Shown in pieces: positions 5,568 to 7,976 of a stretch of 7,976 nucleotides of DNA. Both the position numbers and the translations under genes were made by a program. How positions within the stretch are numbered: position 1 is the stretch's first letter; every line of letters starts with the position of its first letter. The notes under the pieces are model-generated. The model saw only the letters and a program-made list of their open reading frames with translations, was not told where the DNA came from and did no database searches. The stretch is taken from assembly GCA_900317215.1 (NCBI GenBank), contig ONFW01000198.1, positions 1 to 7,976 on the forward strand, in the 5' to 3' direction. This stretch comes from an uncultured Eubacteriales bacterium. GTDB taxonomy: Bacteria > Bacillota > Clostridia > Oscillospirales > Acutalibacteraceae.

Positions 5568-6771
5568 GTTATTGACTGTTTCGGGACTGAACTTTTACGT
5601 AAAATCTCTGCTGGAGGGTGACAGGAATCTTAACGGCATAAATCTCAGGGGTGAAATATCCAACTGCAGGCATGACCGAAGGAGCGGACATATATATCTT
5701 GTTCTAAAGGACGAAAGAAGCTCCGTCAGCGCAGTAATGTTTTCTTCGGGTGCTTCAAGACTGAGCTTTGAGCCCTGCGACGGAATGAAGGTAGTGATAA
5801 GGGGAAGGGTCAGCCTTTATGAAGCCACGGGAAAATATCAGATCTATATCAATGAAATGCTGCCTGAGGGCGAGGGAGAGCTTAGTCTTGCCTTTGAACG
5901 GCTTAAAAAGAAGCTCTCCGCCGAAGGACTGTTTGATGAAAGGCATAAGAGATCGCTGCCGCTATACCCTGAGCGTATAGGGGTGATAACCTCACCGCAG
6001 GGAAAGGCGATAGAGGATATCACAAAGACGCTTAAGCGTAGATACCCTGTCGGAGAGATAATACTCTGTCCTGCTGCCGTGCAGGGCGAGAATGCAGCGC
6101 AGCAGCTCACTGATGCTGTGAGACGATTTGATAGGCTGAAATGCGTTGATGTAATAATAATCGGACGCGGAGGAGGCTCGGCTGAGGAGCTTTGGGCGTT
6201 CAATGATGAGGAGCTTGCAAGAGCGATCTATTCCTGCACTATACCCGTAGTTTCGGCTGTCGGACATGAAACTGACTTTACGATCTGCGACCTTGCCGCA
6301 GACGTCAGGGCCTCAACTCCTACAGCGGGGGCGGAGCTTGTTGCGGCTGATATGGGGACCATGCTGTCTACGCTTGCCTATTCCCACAGACGGCTCCGCG
6401 AGCTTATGAAAACGAGAGTAGCACATGAAAAGCAAAGGCTTGCTCTTTTGAGCAGCGCAAGGGTGCTGCGTTCGCCGTCGGAGCTTATCGCAATTAGGAG
6501 AATGAAGCTTGATATGCTTAAAAACGAGCTTAGCGATGTATATGCTTCGAGGCTGAAAAACGAAAGACACCGCCTTTCTCTCACAGCGGCAAGGCTTGAT
6601 GCGGTAAGCCCCCTCGGTATCCTTGCAAGGGGATACGCTATTGCAAAAAAACATGACAGAACAATACGCTCGGTCACGCAGACTGATAAGGGCGACAGTA
6701 TAGAACTGATATTGAAGGACGGTACACTTGACTGTACCGTTACCGGTATAAAGGAGACAAAGCATGAGTAA
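5560..6771 (+). CDS. xseA: Exodeoxyribonuclease VII large subunit
   Basis: This is the catalytic subunit of exonuclease VII, which with XseB degrades single-stranded DNA to oligonucleotides from both ends. The protein has 403 residues. The N-terminal OB-fold DNA-binding domain (about 1-100) includes LTVSGLNFYVKSLLE and LRGEISN...SGHIYLVLKD. The catalytic domain contains RIGVITSPQGKAIEDI (139-154), IIIGRGGGSAEELWAFNDE (199-217) and the GHETDFTICDLAADVRASTPTA segment (235-256). A long charged helical region (about 265-345) is the expected coiled-coil arm that carries XseB copies, followed by the conserved SPLGILARGYAI (350-361). The start is TTG; no in-frame ATG exists nearby, and this start gives the normal N-terminus. 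It overlaps ruvB by 8 nt and xseB by 8 nt. An A7 run at 6645-6651 falls near the C-terminal end. Confidence 0.96.
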   Translation: MSELLTVSGLNFYVKSLLEGDRNLNGINLRGEISNCRHDRRSGHIYLVLKDERSSVSAVMFSSGASRLSFEPCDGMKVVIRGRVSLYEATGKYQIYINEMLPEGEGELSLAFERLKKKLSAEGLFDERHKRSLPLYPERIGVITSPQGKAIEDITKTLKRRYPVGEIILCPAAVQGENAAQQLTDAVRRFDRLKCVDVIIIGRGGGSAEELWAFNDEELARAIYSCTIPVVSAVGHETDFTICDLAADVRASTPTAGAELVAADMGTMLSTLAYSHRRLRELMKTRVAHEKQRLALLSSARVLRSPSELIAIRRMKLDMLKNELSDVYASRLKNERHRLSLTAARLDAVSPLGILARGYAIAKKHDRTIRSVTQTDKGDSIELILKDGTLDCTVTGIKETKHE

Positions 6772-6976
6772 AAAGGTATATGAAAAATCAATGCTCAGAA
6801 TACAGGAAATAATCGAAAAGCTCGAGAGCAGCGAGCTTCCGCTTGAGGAGGCGATGAAGCTTTTTGAGGAGGGTACAAAGCTTGCCGCTGAGTGTTATGA
6901 AACCCTTGACAGTGCGGAGCAGAAGCTCAGGAGCATCTCCGAGCTTGAATCAGAGAGAGGAGAGGAAGAGGAATGA
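6764..6976 (+). CDS. xseB: Exodeoxyribonuclease VII small subunit
   Basis: This small helical subunit binds several copies per XseA and is needed for exonuclease VII activity. The 70 residues match the family pattern: YEKSMLRIQEIIEKLES, then SELPLEEAMKLFEEGTKLA, then a third helix with CYETLDSAEQKL. Together they give the usual helical hairpin. It ends in an acidic tail, ERGEEEE. AAGGAG lies 7 nt before the ATG, within xseA. The start overlaps xseA by 8 nt and the stop overlaps ispA by 4 nt (ATGA), so all three genes are likely translationally coupled. The acidic tail codons also form the ispA ribosome binding site. Confidence 0.95.
   Translation: MSKKVYEKSMLRIQEIIEKLESSELPLEEAMKLFEEGTKLAAECYETLDSAEQKLRSISELESERGEEEE
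6958..6966 (+). promoter_or_regulatory. Ribosome binding site of ispA inside the xseB 3' end
   Basis: The purine run AGGAGAGGA lies within the last codons of xseB. Its GAGG (6962-6965) is 7 nt before the ispA ATG at 6973, and its AGGAG (6958-6962) is 10 nt before it. Confidence 0.7.
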
Positions 6977-7845
6977 GCAATAGTACAGAAAAGATAGAGC
7001 GAGCGCTTACGGGCTTTCTTCCTGTGAAGGACGGATATATAGATACCGTGGTAAGCTCCATGGAATACAGCCTTACTGCGGGAGGCAAGAGAGTACGCCC
7101 GATGCTTGTTCTTGAATTTGCAAGGCTGTGCGGCGGCTCTGAGGAGGCGGCTCTGCCCTTTGCCTGCGCTGTAGAGATGATACATACCTATTCGCTTATT
7201 CACGACGACCTTCCCTGCATGGACGATGATGACATGAGAAGGGGAAAGCCTACAAATCATAAGGTGTTCGGAGAAGCTCAGGCTGTTCTGGGAGGAGATG
7301 CGCTGCTGACCCGTGCCTTCGAGATAATCCTTTCAGATGAAGCGGTCTCTCTCAACGGGGCTGACAGGTGCGTCAGAGCGGGCAGAACGCTTGCCTGCTG
7401 TGCCGGAGCCGAGGGAATGATAGGCGGTCAGATAATAGATATTGAAAGCGAGGAGCTGAACGCAGGGCTCGAAAGGCTCAGGATAATGGACGACAAAAAG
7501 ACGGGAGCGCTGATACGTGCCGCATGTCTTTTAGGCTGTATCTCTGCAGGCGCAGAGGATCGTCAGATGAAGGCTGCTGAGGCTTATGCGAGCAGCATCG
7601 GTCTTGCATTTCAGATAGTTGATGATATCCTTGACGTTACCTCTGATACAGAGACTCTGGGAAAGCCGGCAGGAAGCGATGAGCAGAACAAGAAATCCAC
7701 CTATGTATCCTGTCTTGGTCTTGAAAAATGCAGAGAGCTTACCCGCGAGCTTACCGATAAGGCGATAAAAAGTCTTTCCGTTTTTAACGGAGACACAGGT
7801 GCGCTCATAAACCTTGCCGAAAAGCTGCGCGACAGAGATAAATAA
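6973..7845 (+). CDS. ispA: Polyprenyl synthetase family protein, probable farnesyl diphosphate synthase
   Basis: It condenses isopentenyl diphosphate with allylic diphosphates, most likely making farnesyl diphosphate for undecaprenyl phosphate and other isoprenoids. The 290-residue length is typical. Visible motifs are GGKRVRP (37-43); the first aspartate-rich motif, beginning DDLPCMDDDD (78-87, DDxxxxD form, as in bacterial type FPP synthases) and followed by MRRGKPTNH; GGQIIDI (151-157); KKTGALI (175-181); and the second aspartate-rich motif DDILD (217-221). The residues before the first motif, HTYSLIH, match E. coli IspA-like short-chain synthases, which argues against a long-chain polyprenyl synthase. 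Geranylgeranyl product specificity cannot be excluded. The start overlaps the xseB stop (ATGA). Pairing of xseAB with ispA is a common bacterial order. No terminator follows. Confidence 0.93.
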   Translation: MSNSTEKIERALTGFLPVKDGYIDTVVSSMEYSLTAGGKRVRPMLVLEFARLCGGSEEAALPFACAVEMIHTYSLIHDDLPCMDDDDMRRGKPTNHKVFGEAQAVLGGDALLTRAFEIILSDEAVSLNGADRCVRAGRTLACCAGAEGMIGGQIIDIESEELNAGLERLRIMDDKKTGALIRAACLLGCISAGAEDRQMKAAEAYASSIGLAFQIVDDILDVTSDTETLGKPAGSDEQNKKSTYVSCLGLEKCRELTRELTDKAIKSLSVFNGDTGALINLAEKLRDRDK

Positions 7846-7872
7846 ATCCGTTACACTAAAGGAGATAATAAT

Positions 7873-7976
7873 ATGCTGAGGCTGAGACCATACAATAAAA
7901 ATGACGCAAAGATAATTCTTTCTTGGATAAAAGATGAAAGATCCTTCTATATGTGGAATGCAGGAGTGCTGGGAGC
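7873..7976 (+). CDS. GNAT family N-acetyltransferase, 5' end only
   Basis: The frame starts at ATG 7873, with AAAGGAG (7858-7864) 8 nt upstream, and stays open to the window edge (34 full codons). The visible protein begins MLRLRPYNKNDAKIILSWI and continues KDERSFYMWNAG. The R-P/y-N/K-x-D-A-x-x-I-x-x-W-i-x-D-E pattern is the usual first strand and helix of Rim-type GNAT acetyltransferases. The acetyl-CoA binding motif lies outside the window, so the family call is tentative and the substrate unknown. It starts 27 nt after ispA with no promoter or terminator visible between, so it is probably in the same transcript. Confidence 0.65.
   Translation, partial: MLRLRPYNKNDAKIILSWIKDERSFYMWNAGVLG

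Noticed and set aside
6313..6791. Minus-strand open frames of 150 and 137 codons opposite the xseA 3' half
   Set aside because: Both lie fully over conserved xseA sequence, lack convincing ribosome binding context, and show no protein family signature.

Overview
The window is a compact, entirely plus-strand stretch of housekeeping genes from a bacterium. Gene content and order point to a Clostridia-type Firmicute, with the Ruminococcus/Oscillospiraceae group as my best guess. The reasons are the glmM, ruvC-ruvA-ruvB and xseA-xseB-ispA blocks, strong AGGAG-type ribosome binding sites, sigma-A promoters with extended -10 elements, and the style of the flanking TsaD-like and GNAT proteins. The genus is inferred, not proven.

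Region 1 (1-1504) holds the last 37 codons of a probable TsaD/peptidase M22-family protein, followed by glmM (phosphoglucosamine mutase, peptidoglycan precursor supply), probably cotranscribed. Region 2 (about 1505-2600) is a single-gene unit: an extended -10 promoter, a family 2 glycosyltransferase-like protein that lacks a recognisable DXD motif, and a strong intrinsic terminator. Region 3 (about 2600-7845) starts with a near-consensus promoter and a leader of about 105 nt. It then runs as one apparent operon: ruvC, a histidine phosphatase, ruvA, ruvB, xseA, xseB and ispA. Most junctions are tight or overlapping (4, 8, 8 and 4 nt), with short gaps only around ruvA (19 and 41 nt). Region 4 (7873 to the end) is the 5' end of a GNAT acetyltransferase, probably in the same transcript.

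Functionally, the operon joins Holliday-junction branch migration and resolution (RuvABC), exonuclease VII (XseAB) and prenyl diphosphate synthesis (IspA, the precursor route for undecaprenyl carriers and other isoprenoids). The first block (GlmM and the glycosyltransferase-like protein) relates to cell-envelope sugars.

I found no mobile element, CRISPR array, tRNA or rRNA. No intergenic stretch exceeds 300 bases; the longest is 214 nt between the glycosyltransferase and ruvC. I do not see a clearly new biological system. The items most worth a second look are the degenerate glycosyltransferase, the phosphatase embedded between ruvC and ruvA, and the ruvC upstream region, which has a partial LexA-like element, a structured leader and a copied piece of the preceding terminator.
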